Shown here piece after piece: positions 10,201 through 23,800 of a stretch of DNA of 64,000 bases. Source of the DNA: Apostichopus japonicus (lineage: Eukaryota > Echinodermata > Holothuroidea > Aspidochirotida > Stichopodidae); contig NC_092580.1 of assembly GCF_037975245.1 (NCBI RefSeq), forward strand, positions 25,278,501-25,342,500. The letters are read 5' to 3'. A model generated the notes under the pieces. It did no database searches, was not told the DNA's origin, and worked only from the letters and a program-made list of their open reading frames with translations. A program made the translations under genes and the position numbers. Each line of letters starts with the position of its first letter. Within the stretch, counting starts at the first letter, position 1.

Positions 10201-13200
10201 TTCCAAGAGTATAGTTTGCTTTAAAAATTCTAATTTTAGACGATTCCTGAATATGAAAAGATACATAAAAAATAGCATTTTATTTTAATGTAATGTCACT
10301 AAAGTGACCACATTTGAATTATTCCAGCTTAAGCGATAAATGAAATTAAACTACTAATACCGCAGTGAATTCTAAGTATACCATATACTGCCATTTGCAG
10401 TATTCATTGGGATATTAATTTGTATCTGAGATTTTGCATGGACTCTTGTGCAATTTCAAGAAGGAAAGACAGAAAACAAATGAAAATAGATCATCATCAT
10501 ATAACATGAAAGCATAAAAATCGATAAACACTAAAAATTTGGTCCGGACATAAGAGTTGAGGTTATCATCCACTGATATGGGTGTTCCATTTACTATATA
10601 AATTTCATTGAAAGAATTAAAGAAAAGGAAAACATGTTAAATATGGCCGTATAACCTGAACTTAAAATGTTCTTTTCTGTTGAATATAACATGGATGCCA
10701 AAACGTCATGGTGTGATTGTGATTGTGAGTGTAAAATATCAAGACTATTCCTCATTTAATACAGTGAAGGTACAATATATGCACATGTGAAATTCACTTC
10801 TCGATAACAAACGTCTTTTCTCTTTTTAATGCTATTGCATAGTCATACCTGAACTCCGTTTCCAAATCGGCGGGGTTAATGTCACCAGTCGATACGAAGT
10901 TGAAAAGGGAGAACTTGTCATTCTAAGCTGCATTGCGTTCGGCTCTAGACCAAGAGTTTCTCTGTATTGGAAGGGAAATTACTCCAGAACTGAATCTTTA
11001 CCGGACACAATTCAGAGTAGAAACAAGCACGTATTGTCAACCATGGACTACAAAATTGTATTAGCGTTACATATAGACAGAGAGCGCACGGTTTCGTGTC
11101 ATACCGATCATGGCAAAGCAGACGAATTCAATGGAGACATTATCATCTCCTTGTCAATGAAAGGTACTATATAATTTTATCCTTGCATAAGCATTGAAAT
11201 GCGTAGATAGACGGCAGATTAAAAAGGACAAAGGGATGACAAAGCCTCAAAAGGGACTATAAAGTTGATAATGGGTTGTGTTGAACTACCTGTTTTTTGA
11301 CAAATGTTAAAATAACTCTTAAATTTAAACAGGACGGAATTAAAGTCGGTGCCCAGAACATTTGCTCTTGTCCATCAAACAACGTATATGGACAGCCGTG
11401 GCACTACAAGCATAGTTGGTTACCAATGAATAATTCAATGGCATGAAAGTATTACATTTTAGAATAAAAGCTTCTCCCACACGATTAATTGGAGGCTCGT
11501 ATATGTAATTGTATTTTCAAGCATTAATATTATTAAGATCATCGATAATTTCATAGTTTGTTTTATGTTCAAGATTTTGCATAAACATTTCGCAGTATAA
11601 ATGAAGCTAAAAATAAAATACATCGCAATGTTAATTTGAAACTATAGTTTAATAGTCTTAGAATATGAAAAGTTTCTATTTTACTCACTCAAAGATGCGG
11701 TTAGTATCAACAGTCCTGTAATATATATTGCAATACCAGTCTTGGTGTTCTGTATTGTGATCGCCACCTGTATTTCAATCTGCTTATTGAAAAGGAGAAA
11801 ACGTAAGTACATTTCTGCTTTTTGAATCATTGTACATCATCAGATAAAACATAACTACATACACTTAACAACAAGTTGTTTAAGTTACTCGCAGATGTCT
11901 CTGCAAACCGAAACCACAAGTATATGAAAGCTGAATATGATTAAGGAAAACGACGTAACAAAACGTTGTGGGATAGGGGAGCACTTTTCATTGAGCGCTT
12001 TCTCCTAAGGGAAGTTATTAACTCCTTCAAAGTTGTATCGACTCCTCGTCATTATTTGAAACGCGGACTATCGAATGCTTTGGTATTGGATTCTAATATA
12101 TACTACTATATACTTTGCAACGGTAAGAAGATGTCTCTAATATACTAATGAATAACTTAAACAGGTGGTTTTAGACTGTTGTTTATTTTCTACAGATTTA
12201 AAAGATCGGAATCTAGATCCCAGGTATGTGACTTGTTAAAAAGAATAAATATATTTAGATCTCTAGATTATACTTTGATGATAAATTTTATGACTTTTTA
12301 ATTTGCATCAGTAATTACGTGTCATTTCCAGTAAATATTTTGTGAAGCCGAATTTTAATAAATTGCAACATACATTTGACCTGTTTATAGCAATGACACT
12401 GCAACCGTTTACTGCAACCATTGTACTCATTTCTATGTACTATACTGAATCACAAACAAAATTTATTAATACCTTCCATTTTGTGTATGAGACCAAGGAG
12501 ATACTTCAGAAAGTTACTGCATTCTGTTTGACTCGTGACATCCATGCATGTTAGTTTATTATATGTTAAACTGGTATAATAGCAAGTTTTTTTTATTTTA
12601 ATGAATACAATTTTCAATGCTTTTAAAGCTCTATTAATCCAATGAAGGGACTATCATGCCCACAACCGCCACTACACAGAGATACAGGTAATTATAAATA
12701 GTAAAACTAAACTTGACTTCATGTTATTGATAGTAATAAGTTCAAACTTACCTTACTGTAGAAAGCAGTTAGTGTTGCTTTATGTACGTAACAAAAGGGA
12801 AGGAAAATAGGAAAATATCAATATAAATCAATCATTGTGATGTCTAAATTGTGGACAGGTTGTGGAATAGATGGTAGTTTTCCCAAATGATTTCTGTAAA
12901 GGCAACGCGTCATTTTAATATGACTATGCATAAATTCACAATGTTAGACGGTAAGAATCAGTTCGACAATGATGTTAATAACAAAATGATTGTGGTTTTA
13001 TTGCGAACATTTCTTACAACCTTTAAGGAAGTGTTACAATTAGTATTTCTCAAACAATAGATGTCGTTTTAACCCGGATATATTTAACTAAGTTTAGTTC
13101 AACAATGTTAATGGTGACCGACACTATAAAATAATTTACATGCTTTGTAACATCATTAAAATTGATGTCTTTCAAGCCTCTTTCTTAGTTTTGATCTTTC

Positions 13201-14756
13201 ACGAAATTGAACTTCATTCTGGGTTAAAAGCCAACGGTTCGTAATATATCGCACAAATGGTAATGCCTATATGGATTCAATATATTTAATTTGATAAAAA
13301 GTAGAAAGTGTCATTAATTTGCATTTCATATCAATTTCGCCAGATAAGAAGGGACCTATGGAGTTGTATTCGGAAAGGATACAGAGTGATATATATTACA
13401 GCGAGATAGAACCACGACAAGGAGTAAACTTCATTTCACTACTTCCTGGTGGATCAATGTTTAAATACTGGAAAGCTTCCAGCAGTAGCTTCCCAAGGAA
13501 CGAATTTATAGTTGCCAACACAATAGCAGGTAACGCATAGCAGATGTTTACATTCTTTCTCTAAATCGCATGATCAATCGGTATAGATATAGAGATATAT
13601 ACATATAATTATCCATCCATCCATGCATCTATGTATCTAACCACCCACATATTATATTTTGGTCACAACAGGTTATACTGACCCACGGAACCAAGGAAAG
13701 TCTATCATTGATTTCATTTCAAATATTCATCGCCGCCTCGAACAGAATTCAAACATTATACGCTATTTAGGCTGCTCAACTGAAAAAGGTAAGACCAGAA
13801 TGGGAAACAGCCTTTTGTGGGTAGGTATATGTATTATGCCAGTCGCAGAACAATGTGTAAACAGTATACATACTAAGGATTATTTGACGTATCGTCGGTC
13901 AAACTATTAGCGTCGAATATATTGAAGAATTTAAGTTCCAGTTTATTTTCATTTGTATTTATATTGAATAATGTAGTAAAGAAACTTATGGTTAGTTAAC
14001 AAATGCTGATGTACGGTGTGATATTAATACTTATTGTGCCCCGTGTTTCCCCCTGAAACGTAATTATGTATACTCATAATGTAGTATAAGCTAAATGAAT
14101 GGTAAAGGTTTTATCATTGAAGGACAGAGCAGAAAGACATTAATTCTGTAATCATGAAATGTTTACTGAACGCAAGGTAAAAATTATAGACATAAAGAGA
14201 AAGCACATTTGAATGGTTTCATATTGCTTCGTGGATTTTGTTACTCGTTAGTTCCACATTATATGTATGTCGAATACTTGGAAAATGGAAACCTGCAAGA
14301 TTACTTGATCAAAACTTACCAACCAAGGAGAAGAACAATATTGCAGAACCCTGGTCAGATACTACCGAATGGTCTTCAACATCCTGTGTTATTTGCTAAA
14401 GATGTGGCAAATGCATTGGAATTTCTTCACCAGAATGAGGTATTCATTTCAATCTGCAATTACTAAATACCGTATCACAAAAAGTAGAACCGAACGAAAA
14501 ATATAAGAAACACATTTCAAGAAAGAATGAGGGAAAAATAGCTCATTTAAATGAACAAGCTTAATGTACACGATTTTTTTACTTTCAGCTCTGCCACCCA
14601 GGTTTATCATCTACCAAAGTGCTTCTCAATGAAAGAGTTACTTGTAAACTCTACGACTTTTGGCCAATAGATCACACATCTGAAAAGATCATTCACCTTC
14701 GATCACGCGTGAGCCATCCTTACAAGTTTTGCTATATATCTATATATATATCTATA

Positions 14757-14831
<75 letters not shown>

Positions 14832-17800
14832 CGGCGGAGGCTGGAAGTTTTTTATCTGCAGTGTGGAAATGGGTGTGGGCAGTACGGAACTTAACAAATG
14901 TTTCGTCCCATTTCCTATTTATTTTCGTATCAAAGGGAACAGTCTATATGGTATCATAAACAGTCATATCAATACAAGCGTATTTTAAAATAGTGACAAA
15001 ATAAATTGACACTTATTCACACCTTGAAGGCTGACTACAATCGTGTCAATGGTAGAACTGTTCTTACACATGTTGGTGGCACACCAGTAAAAGGATCGAG
15101 TGATAGAAAAATCCTATCTTGTTAACAAACTTTATCTTTGTCAACGAAGGTGCATTTAAAACTTCCATAATAAAATGTTTAAAACGGCAAATGTAGTCAT
15201 GTTGCAAATTGTGTTTTACAAAAGGAAATCGAACTCTTTTTGTTATGATTACACCGTTATTTCTCTACTTTTTTATAATCCCTTCAAGGATAATCAAACG
15301 TTGGAACGGCTACCACCCGAAACAAAAGAGTCTTCTATATATGGTTTTCCCTCTGATATCTGGTCTTTTGGAATATTTTTATGGCAAATATTCTCTTTTG
15401 GTAAGAATTTCGTGAAAAAGGTGTTCATGAAAAGAAACCTATACGTTACGGATCCATTTTTATACATATAATTGAGAAAACTGTAAGTCGGATATTGGTT
15501 GGTCTCTTCCCCATAGCAGTTAAAAAACTACAAGTATTTTAAAATTTCAGGAGTAGTGACAAAGTATGTTATTAAAACAAGGTAAAATCGTTTTCTTTGT
15601 CTCATTAGTAGAGGCATTATATGTGTATGTATAGCTAAACAAAGACGATTATGATGACGCTGATGGCGCCTCCTACAATACCGGAAGACCTTGATAACCA
15701 AGATGATGAGTTTTAGTGAACTATGCAGTCATCCAAAAAGAATTTTGGTAGATGGAATATTACAAACCTTGCCGACATTAGCATAATTATTACCAAAAAC
15801 CTAATCAGTCTTTGAAATATTTTTTTTCAGGGGAAGTCCCTTGTCAACAAATATACTCAAGAAAAATAAGTGAAGATCAGAGGGAGTCAGTTTGCTTAAG
15901 TGAACCGCCCTTTTGTCCTCCAGGAATGTGAGTTACGATTCGCTTCAAAACTGTCAACCTTTTAAACTCTGTAAAAGTAAGTTGGCCTGACGTTTCAATC
16001 CTAGCAGGATCTTCTTCAAAGGCTAAATGACAAGTAACAGTAACAGAAGTGACAAAAACACGCACAGAATACAGACATGTTAATGAGAATGGTAAAAACA
16101 AAGAGATAGATGTAAGGGGATTAGCAGTCAAGGGATGGAAAGAAGAAAGAAAGAAACCAACAGGGGAAGAATACACTCTAAAAAACAAAGTGCTGAAAAC
16201 AGCACATAGAGTGCTATTTTACAGCACTTACCAAGAGCCCTATGAGGGATTGCACCCTAAGTGCTATAAACAGCGCTCTCAAAGGTGCTAACCATACAAG
16301 CACCTGAAAAGTGCTACAACAGTCCCGCACTTTAAGTGCTACCACCAGCACTGGAAAGAGCAAATATAGCACCTGTAAGTGCAAGTCCTAATTAATCTGT
16401 ATCACTTGCAAATATGGAATGCAAAGGGTAGGTCAAAACACAGCATCTCCTGACTGAAATAAAAGGGAACACATTTTTTTCTTTTCTTTCTTCCTTTTAT
16501 TGCTTCCTGTACTTGAGAAATAAAAATTCATAAGTTAGACTTATACCAAATAGTGTAGACGAATTAGCTTAAGTATCTCAGCTAAACCCTTTGGTTACTA
16601 TAAATTTAAGGCTGTTGACCAGAAGTGCTAGAGTATAAACATGCATAGTGTTCTAGCCTAACTTTATGTTTACATTTAGCCATGGATGTTACAATTTTCA
16701 AACATGATATTAATTTTGTGTATTAGTACTGAGTGATATTTACAGGAGATGGGACTATGCACCCCTAAAATTCAGTAAAATCCAGATTCCAACTGGAAAA
16801 GATCTCAGATTGGACGAATTAAATTTAAAAAAAAAAAATTTTGACCACCCAATGAGGCTTTGGTCCCATGGTCCCTTATTTTGGACAACACCTTCAAACC
16901 TATTCACTCCACTCTTTTAATTAAGTCAAATGAAAATAACACCAACTTGATCCCCAAATGGGGCAAAATTAAACTGAAACATAACACTGAATAACATCTA
17001 ACAGTCTGAATGAATGTTTTAAAACATGATAAAATTAGCAGTGACAACACCCAATCAAGACTAAGTTAGGTAAACCTACGCTCCCGAAGGGCGAGCAAGT
17101 ACCTGACATATTGTGAGTCATTAATTACTAATGAGTAATTTGTGTGAGTGGCTGTGGCTGAGATCTGGTGCAAGCAGTATCCCTCCCATTTTATAAGCCC
17201 AAACTTAAATCATCAACTGTACAACCTGAATAACTGGTCAAAACCTGAATTTATCCATCATAACCAGGTTCATCTGGAGATGATTTTAGAGATATATGTG
17301 GGTCTAAGTTGTGTAGTGTTCAGTTTTGTATTTGTTAACCCTGTGTTGTAGGCCTTATATTTCTGTTAATGTCAAAAATCCAACTACACTTTATATAATA
17401 GGTATATACTGAGCTCTAAAGGATTACTAGAATTGAAACACTGATCCCAAAGTAAAAACATACGGCATGTTTTTCTACTACAAAATGGCCTATGCAACTT
17501 AAGAAACGTTAAGAGAAATCTTGAAAGAGACTAATGCTAGTAATTAAAACGAATAAATTTTAAGACATGCTTGCAACAGACTTTCCTTAATGCTTTTTAA
17601 CTAAACTGTGAACAGTCTCTACTCCACATTTTGCAAGCTATCCTTATCTCCTTAACATGATTACTTATCTTTTGACCTGTTAGGGGTATGCCATACAACA
17701 CAGTTTGGATAAAGGTGTAGAAATCTGTGAGCTGCACCGCATACACTCTTAAAAAGTTGGGTAAAAATATTGACCAACTTTTAACCAACACTGGGTACAT

Positions 17801-20800
17801 ATGTAACCGCTCAAAAAATGGGCAAAGTTTGCCCAACAGCAGTTGGGTAATGCATTTACCACGTAGTTGGGTAAATTATTTTACCCATTATTGGTTAATC
17901 CATAAAGTTAGTTGGTCAATTTGTTGCCCAAGATTGGTTAATGAATGAAATTGTATTGGATTGTTTTTACTCAATGTTGGTTGATTGTTACAATTAGTTG
18001 GGTAATTTGATACCCAATATTGGTTAATGAATCTAATTATATTTGAGTGATTTTACCCAATGTTGGTTGATTGATACAGTTAAATTGGGCAATTTGTTAC
18101 CCAATATTGGTCGATGAATGAATAAAATGAAATGTACACTAGGGTTTAAAAATATTAACACATAAAATAGTATTAAATTCTCATTTTATTGATGAAAACA
18201 GCTTCAAAAAGCTTCACTAGAACTAACAACACATAAAATGGTTTTACAGAATTTAGCAACATGGTATTGTTGGTTGCAGTAATCTATTAACTTGCTTTAT
18301 ATCATATTGTGTCAATATGTTTATCATGAAAATGTATCAATGTATGCTTTGCAAATTTGCTTTAGGACTTGGAACATGAATATTCACATACAAGTTCATC
18401 ATTAAACTACAATATATTCTCTTCATGGATAAAATTAACCTTAACATACACAACATTGTTTGGTTCTTGCCCACTGACCAATTTGTAACAAGTGTTGTTT
18501 ACAGCTAAGTCTTTTTTGCAGTTATAGGTGATTGTTTTCACTAGACACTCCATTAAGTGCTAAGAAATTTGAGCACATAAGCAAGAAGTTCAACAGGAAA
18601 TGGCAAGTCCTCATAATTATATCATGATAATTATATCATGATAATTATATAGATATAACTAGTAGTGGAAACAAATATGGCTCAATGTTAGAAAAGGAGG
18701 ACTATTTATGATATATCAATGGTTAATTCCAACATAAGCAGTCTTGTGCAGCTATAACATATTCTTCTTTATTAAACATATTACCTATACAATGCAAACT
18801 GACTTGAATGGAACACACATGGTATCACACATACAAACCTCTCATATGTCTTTAATGTCTCAAATTTGAGCACAATTTGTAAGTATCATGATATGAAATT
18901 TACAGACATAAAAGGAAAGGTTAATGATGGTGCAGGTTTACCTAGTTCTTCAAGCCAATGCACATAGTATATCGAAGATTGTTTATTTCACAGGCACCAA
19001 GGAATTTTCACACATATCAAATATGAATCCCTAACCAGTTCTCTTTAAAACTTATTTTAATGTTAAACATTGCATACATCATGAAAAAGCATGACAATCA
19101 CAAATCTGTTTGAAATCTAGCCCTAGTAGTTATAGTGTAAATTTTTGATTACCTGCTTCCCTTCTCAAGAATAGTCAGATCTGTACATTTGACTTAAAAA
19201 AGACCCTCAACTGTGTCATAAGCAGGATCAAAACAACATCAATGTGTACACGTTATGGAAAAAATGATAAGATGAATTTGATAAGCAAACGTATACAAAC
19301 ATTTTTTTCCATGAAGACACATAAAGTCAGTGCATGTTTATGAAAAATGATAACATGCAAAAAAGTAAAAGAATTTTAAGTGACAAAAACCAACTTAATT
19401 ATTGAACCAATAAAATGAGTAAAAGCAGCAAGGTCCGGATCCAAGAAGTCATAACTTTTTGTTTAAAGAAAAACTGTAACAAACAGATTAAACTATCCAG
19501 TACACTGAAAAGTCATTGCTTGGAAGAAATAAATGCCAAAAGATCTCTGATGCTGCTTGAAATGTTTGCGTCCAAGAATTCGTATATGAAGGTTTGAAGA
19601 AACTTCCATGTCAGCTTGCAATGTCGCTGGAATTCACTATCGAAAATATACACCCCCTTACGCATTGAATACTCGCCCCAAACCGCGTACGTGCGGCCAT
19701 CTCAAAAGTTAACTTTTTGTTGCTTGCAAGTGACGTGTTGTTCGTGTAGCTACAAAATGCAGACAGTATAGTAATGAAACGTGATACGTTTTTATCTTTA
19801 GCTGGACCTGAGATGTCCATCGCTGTATCGTTTATACACTGTGCTGTGGGTATTTACTGCAGCTGTATGTACTGACTGTATACTAGTGTCTAATTACTGA
19901 CGGTAGCAAGCTGTGTGTGTATTTTCTGGGATCGATGGTGGTGCCTAACACTTCTGTTACACCTCAGTCAAAACTAGGTCAGATTACGGCATTAGACGTT
20001 TCTTTTTGCGCGAGTCTTCACACCCTTTAAAGCAAACACCTATTGCTTACAGTAAGGATGGTTGTGGCAGAGCATGTCTCTCGAGAATAACATAGGCCTG
20101 GGATGGTGTTAGGTGGGTGCCTCTGCACACTACAAATGGCTGTGGCGTCATGTCCACATCGATAGTCCTTGCGTATTCTTCTATGTCAACATCCTCCTAC
20201 AGTTATAAAAGAAAAAGGTACAATTTATTCCTGACTGTTAGTGTAATTTATTCCTAACTGTGAGAGGGACATTTCAAATAAAAAAAAAATGCAATGCAGA
20301 ATATGACCGTGACACCTTCGTACTGAGTAGTACTAACCTTAGTTAGACAGAACAAGAAATAATGTAACTGCTGACTGCTGAGCACACACAGCTAACAGCA
20401 TCTCTGACCAGATTCCAGAATAGACAAATTATGTGAACTTGGAATTTCCGTCACATGAAGCACACGATATTTTCTCTCATAATAGCCATAAATTAACATT
20501 CATAACATAGGTGACCTTGCAAATTTACACAGATTCAGAATAATATTTTGGTCATGATGCCCTTTTAGTATTTATTTCATGTAGCAACTTTGAACATTCA
20601 TATATTACAGTAATCTTACTAGTTTTTCCTCAACCAAATACTTAGACTCTGCAGTGAAGGTCAAGCGAGACATCAACATGCCTAACAGTTTTGGTATGAC
20701 ACGGCTGGGATTAGAAATCGAGCCCCCACCTCCTGGATGGCTCTGACCACTCGGTTCTTTTCCCCATTATGTAGCTTATATAGGTGAGCGTGGGACATGA

Positions 20801-23800
20801 TAAATATTTTGGTGGGGGTGGGGCGGGGGGAAGGTTTCCCAGCATTTCATGACAACAAAGTTCCCTGATGAATTTCCAAAATTCCCTGATGATTAGTTCA
20901 ACCTATTTCTAGTGTGATATGTCTTCGCACATTTTGGACATGAGCCAATATATCAGACTGACTGCTCTCTTTGGGCCAATCAAATTCCCTAGCTTTTCCC
21001 TAATTTTTGAGGCATTTTTCTCAAATTCCCTAACTTTCCCTGACTGGAAAAAGGGAAACTAATTTTCAAGGTTCTGCTCCCATTTTCCAGGATGGCTGGC
21101 AACCCTGCTAACCAATCTGCCCTCACAGACCCCCCCCCCACACCCAGGAAAATAATTCTTAATGACCCCAGGGTTGAGAAACTATGATTTAATTGCTGTG
21201 TCTGTTTATTCACCTCTCAAAAATAGATGATTTGTACAGTTTTTAGACACTCTAATGTGGAGAAGTTTCTTAAAAGTTAGTCATTAAAGGGAAACACAAA
21301 TAACATAAAGTTTATTACTAGTTGACTACATGATCTCTGTCAAATAACCATAGCTTGTTCCAAATTTTAATTTACAGTTTCCCTGACTACAAATAATATT
21401 TGACCTATGTTGAGCATTAATGCCATGGGCATGTTTCAAGTGAAATTAATAAGTCCTAATGTTGCCATCTACAACCCTGAGACAATTGAAAAATGTATAT
21501 CCCATTTAGTTTCTTTAAAGTACCTTCTGTCACCAACCCTTCAAAAATTTCATCCTGGTGCCAATCTTTGGTATGAGCTCCTTTATAGTACCTTCATGAT
21601 TCATCCAACAAGGACAACACAGCATTGTCTATCTCATTCTCTGAAATAACAACAACAAAAAACTATTATTTAAAGAAAATAGCATACAGTTTTAAAATCA
21701 AAACAGTGCCAAAAAGGGAGGGGAGAATTCATTAAAAAAAAATTGTTGCACCTTCGTCAAGTAGTGATTTTTTATGTTTTTACTGTAAGCAGATAGAGTC
21801 TTAAAATCTACATGGTTGTATGTGGTTATCGTGAAGAAAGTTACAACCGTTTTTGATACCCAAATGACACAGTTTGGGCCAAAAATGTTTTATTCAAAGA
21901 ACTACATTACCCTCCATGACACCCTTCTAAATGGAAATGGTTTTTTCATTTCTTGACAATGATACATGATTACCACGGGTCAGATATTTGGCTGTGAGCC
22001 AGCAAAGTGATGATATATATAATATAAATCAATGCAAAATTACCAAACAATTTTTTATTATGCCTCACAACTTGGTTAACCAAACGAAAAGGTCATCAAA
22101 AGTTCATTATGGTTTTAATATTTGGATAAATGCATACACTTAGCCTTAGCATAGGCCCCTTTAAGTTTTATCATTCAATTCATTTATACCTGAAAAAGAA
22201 AATGATAGAAGGAAGAAACATATTTTTACATGTCAAAATCTTGTCTTTCTGATCACATAGTCTCGGGCCTACAGATACGCCTACTGTACCAGTTTTGGGG
22301 AAATTTTGCAGACATAGGATCTACTGTACTCTTAAAGTTAAACCATAAATTTATGAATATTGTGAGGCTGAGCCCCAATAAAAATCAACATTTGTAATAC
22401 TAAGGCGAGGTATAAATTAGTAGTTTCTTGTCCTGCCTGCATCCTTTTGCCCACTGGGTCAATTTCCTTCCCTTTTTTTTAATTTATCAAATTTGAACAA
22501 CCAATTTACCCAAATTTTTACCACAGAAATTCCCCTTCTGATCACACTCTCTGTAGGTTAATTGCCTGCACCCTCACTTTTTCTGAACAGTTAGGAAAAG
22601 AAACTATTTTATTTACAAAAATGTGATCAATATGGCCCAGGCAATACTAACATTTATTTAAGTTATATTTGTAATATATGACACAACTATATTTGTAATA
22701 GTAAGTAATATATGACACTCAATCTAGGAAGTTTTCCAAAACAATTTTCTGCAAGCTAGTATGAAGTTGACTAAGTTAGGCCTATCCTTAGTGACATCTT
22801 AATAGTTTTCTTAACTTTGTTCAGAAAACTGAAAAATGTGAGCCTAGGACTGGACAAGTGTCATCAACATTACTTATACCACGCCAAACACAAGCATAAC
22901 GTTATACCTCCGTAGCCTAACGTATACGCAAAGCGCGCTCCATCTTGTGCAGCAGAGTTAGGCCTAGCCTACGCACGGGCTAGTCTGGGCTACGAACACA
23001 ATATATACTGTTGACCTAACGTTTGGAAATTGCCAAGTCTGTAGACGGACACAACCTAACGTTAGGCTGGGCCAAGTAATACTAGCCAATCCGTTTGGGG
23101 GTATGAATACTATACCTTCAAATGATTCCTTCAAGTCTTCTACCCCCAACTTCGTTAAAGTGTCAACACATCACCATCATCAACCGAGGACGAGGAAGAC
23201 ATAATTCAAAATATACTCATGAATGTACCCAAGAATATTCTACTGCAATTCGATCGTATGTACCGTATCTAGTAGAAGTGTGCTGTTATCACGTCGCAAC
23301 GCGCAGCATGCCTTCACTGGTACTCCAGCGTAGTTAGTATACGAATGTACGTTCGCAATGATCACATTGCAGTTCGAATTGTACGACAATATTTTGGCGG
23401 GAACATTGCCCAGACGTTGGGCAAATGGACTCGTATATATACAGGATAAACGTTGGATAATTGTTTCCAACACCATTTTACCCATAATGGTTAAAGAATT
23501 AACCAACATTTTCTTAAAACATCTCTACCCAACAAATTTTTGCCCAACGTTTTAAGAGTGTATGCTACATTAAAAACATAATGAACTTTCATTAAATTAT
23601 CTGTAGCTGCTACAATTCCACATGCTTGCCTGGAAACAGGTAGGGCAACTCCATCCAGAACTACAAAAAAACTGCTGCAAGTCAGTCACATTGCTTCCAA
23701 TGTCCAAGAGGTGTGGCTATTTACTGCTGAGTTGGCTTTTCCTTGCATATTCTTCCACATTTGTTCCGATCTAAGAAGAAAATATATTAAGCAAGCATTA

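Larger units (their letters stand above)
20047..23202 (-). pseudogene. SAM-domain gene of the innermost transposon, fragmentary
   Basis: Three exons are visible. Exon 23202-23116 starts [15 protein letters not shown]; a 2-nt slip (TAA) follows, then [13 protein letters not shown]. Exon 21640-21538 continues in phase with [15 protein letters not shown], a TGA and frame slip, then [17 protein letters not shown]. Together these form a SAM domain (LGxxxLxxxFxENEIDxxxLxxL...LIPKIGxRxKFL). Exon 20196-20047 reads [39 protein letters not shown] and ALPQPSLL then TAA, aligning with VEEYARKSQ...[11 protein letters not shown] of the middle element's gene. The central exons appear deleted, so it could not be intact. 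Confidence 0.68.
17744..23560. mobile_element. Innermost DNA transposon, 5.8 kb, TA target duplication
   Basis: Termini CACTCTTAAAAAGTTGGGTA (17744 on) and, inward from 23560, CACTCTTAAAACGTTGGGCA; TA on both sides (17742-17743, 23561-23562). Removing it with one TA rejoins the host exon in frame: ...GTA GCA | TAT GCG GTG..., reading VFNVAY then [10 protein letters not shown]. That fixes the insertion point and the 2-bp duplication to the base. Subterminal regions carry GTTGGGTAA/TTACCCAA words. It contains fragments of a related SAM-domain gene on the minus strand. Confidence 0.9.

Noticed and set aside
14619-14959. Three overlapping Tyr/Ile-repeat ORFs
   Set aside because: Readings of a (TA)n tract; only 14589-14708 of this stretch belongs to a real exon.
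16049-16291. 80-codon plus-strand ORF as a transposon gene
   Set aside because: It runs across the junction of two elements and into AGTGCT repeats, so it cannot be a single old coding sequence.
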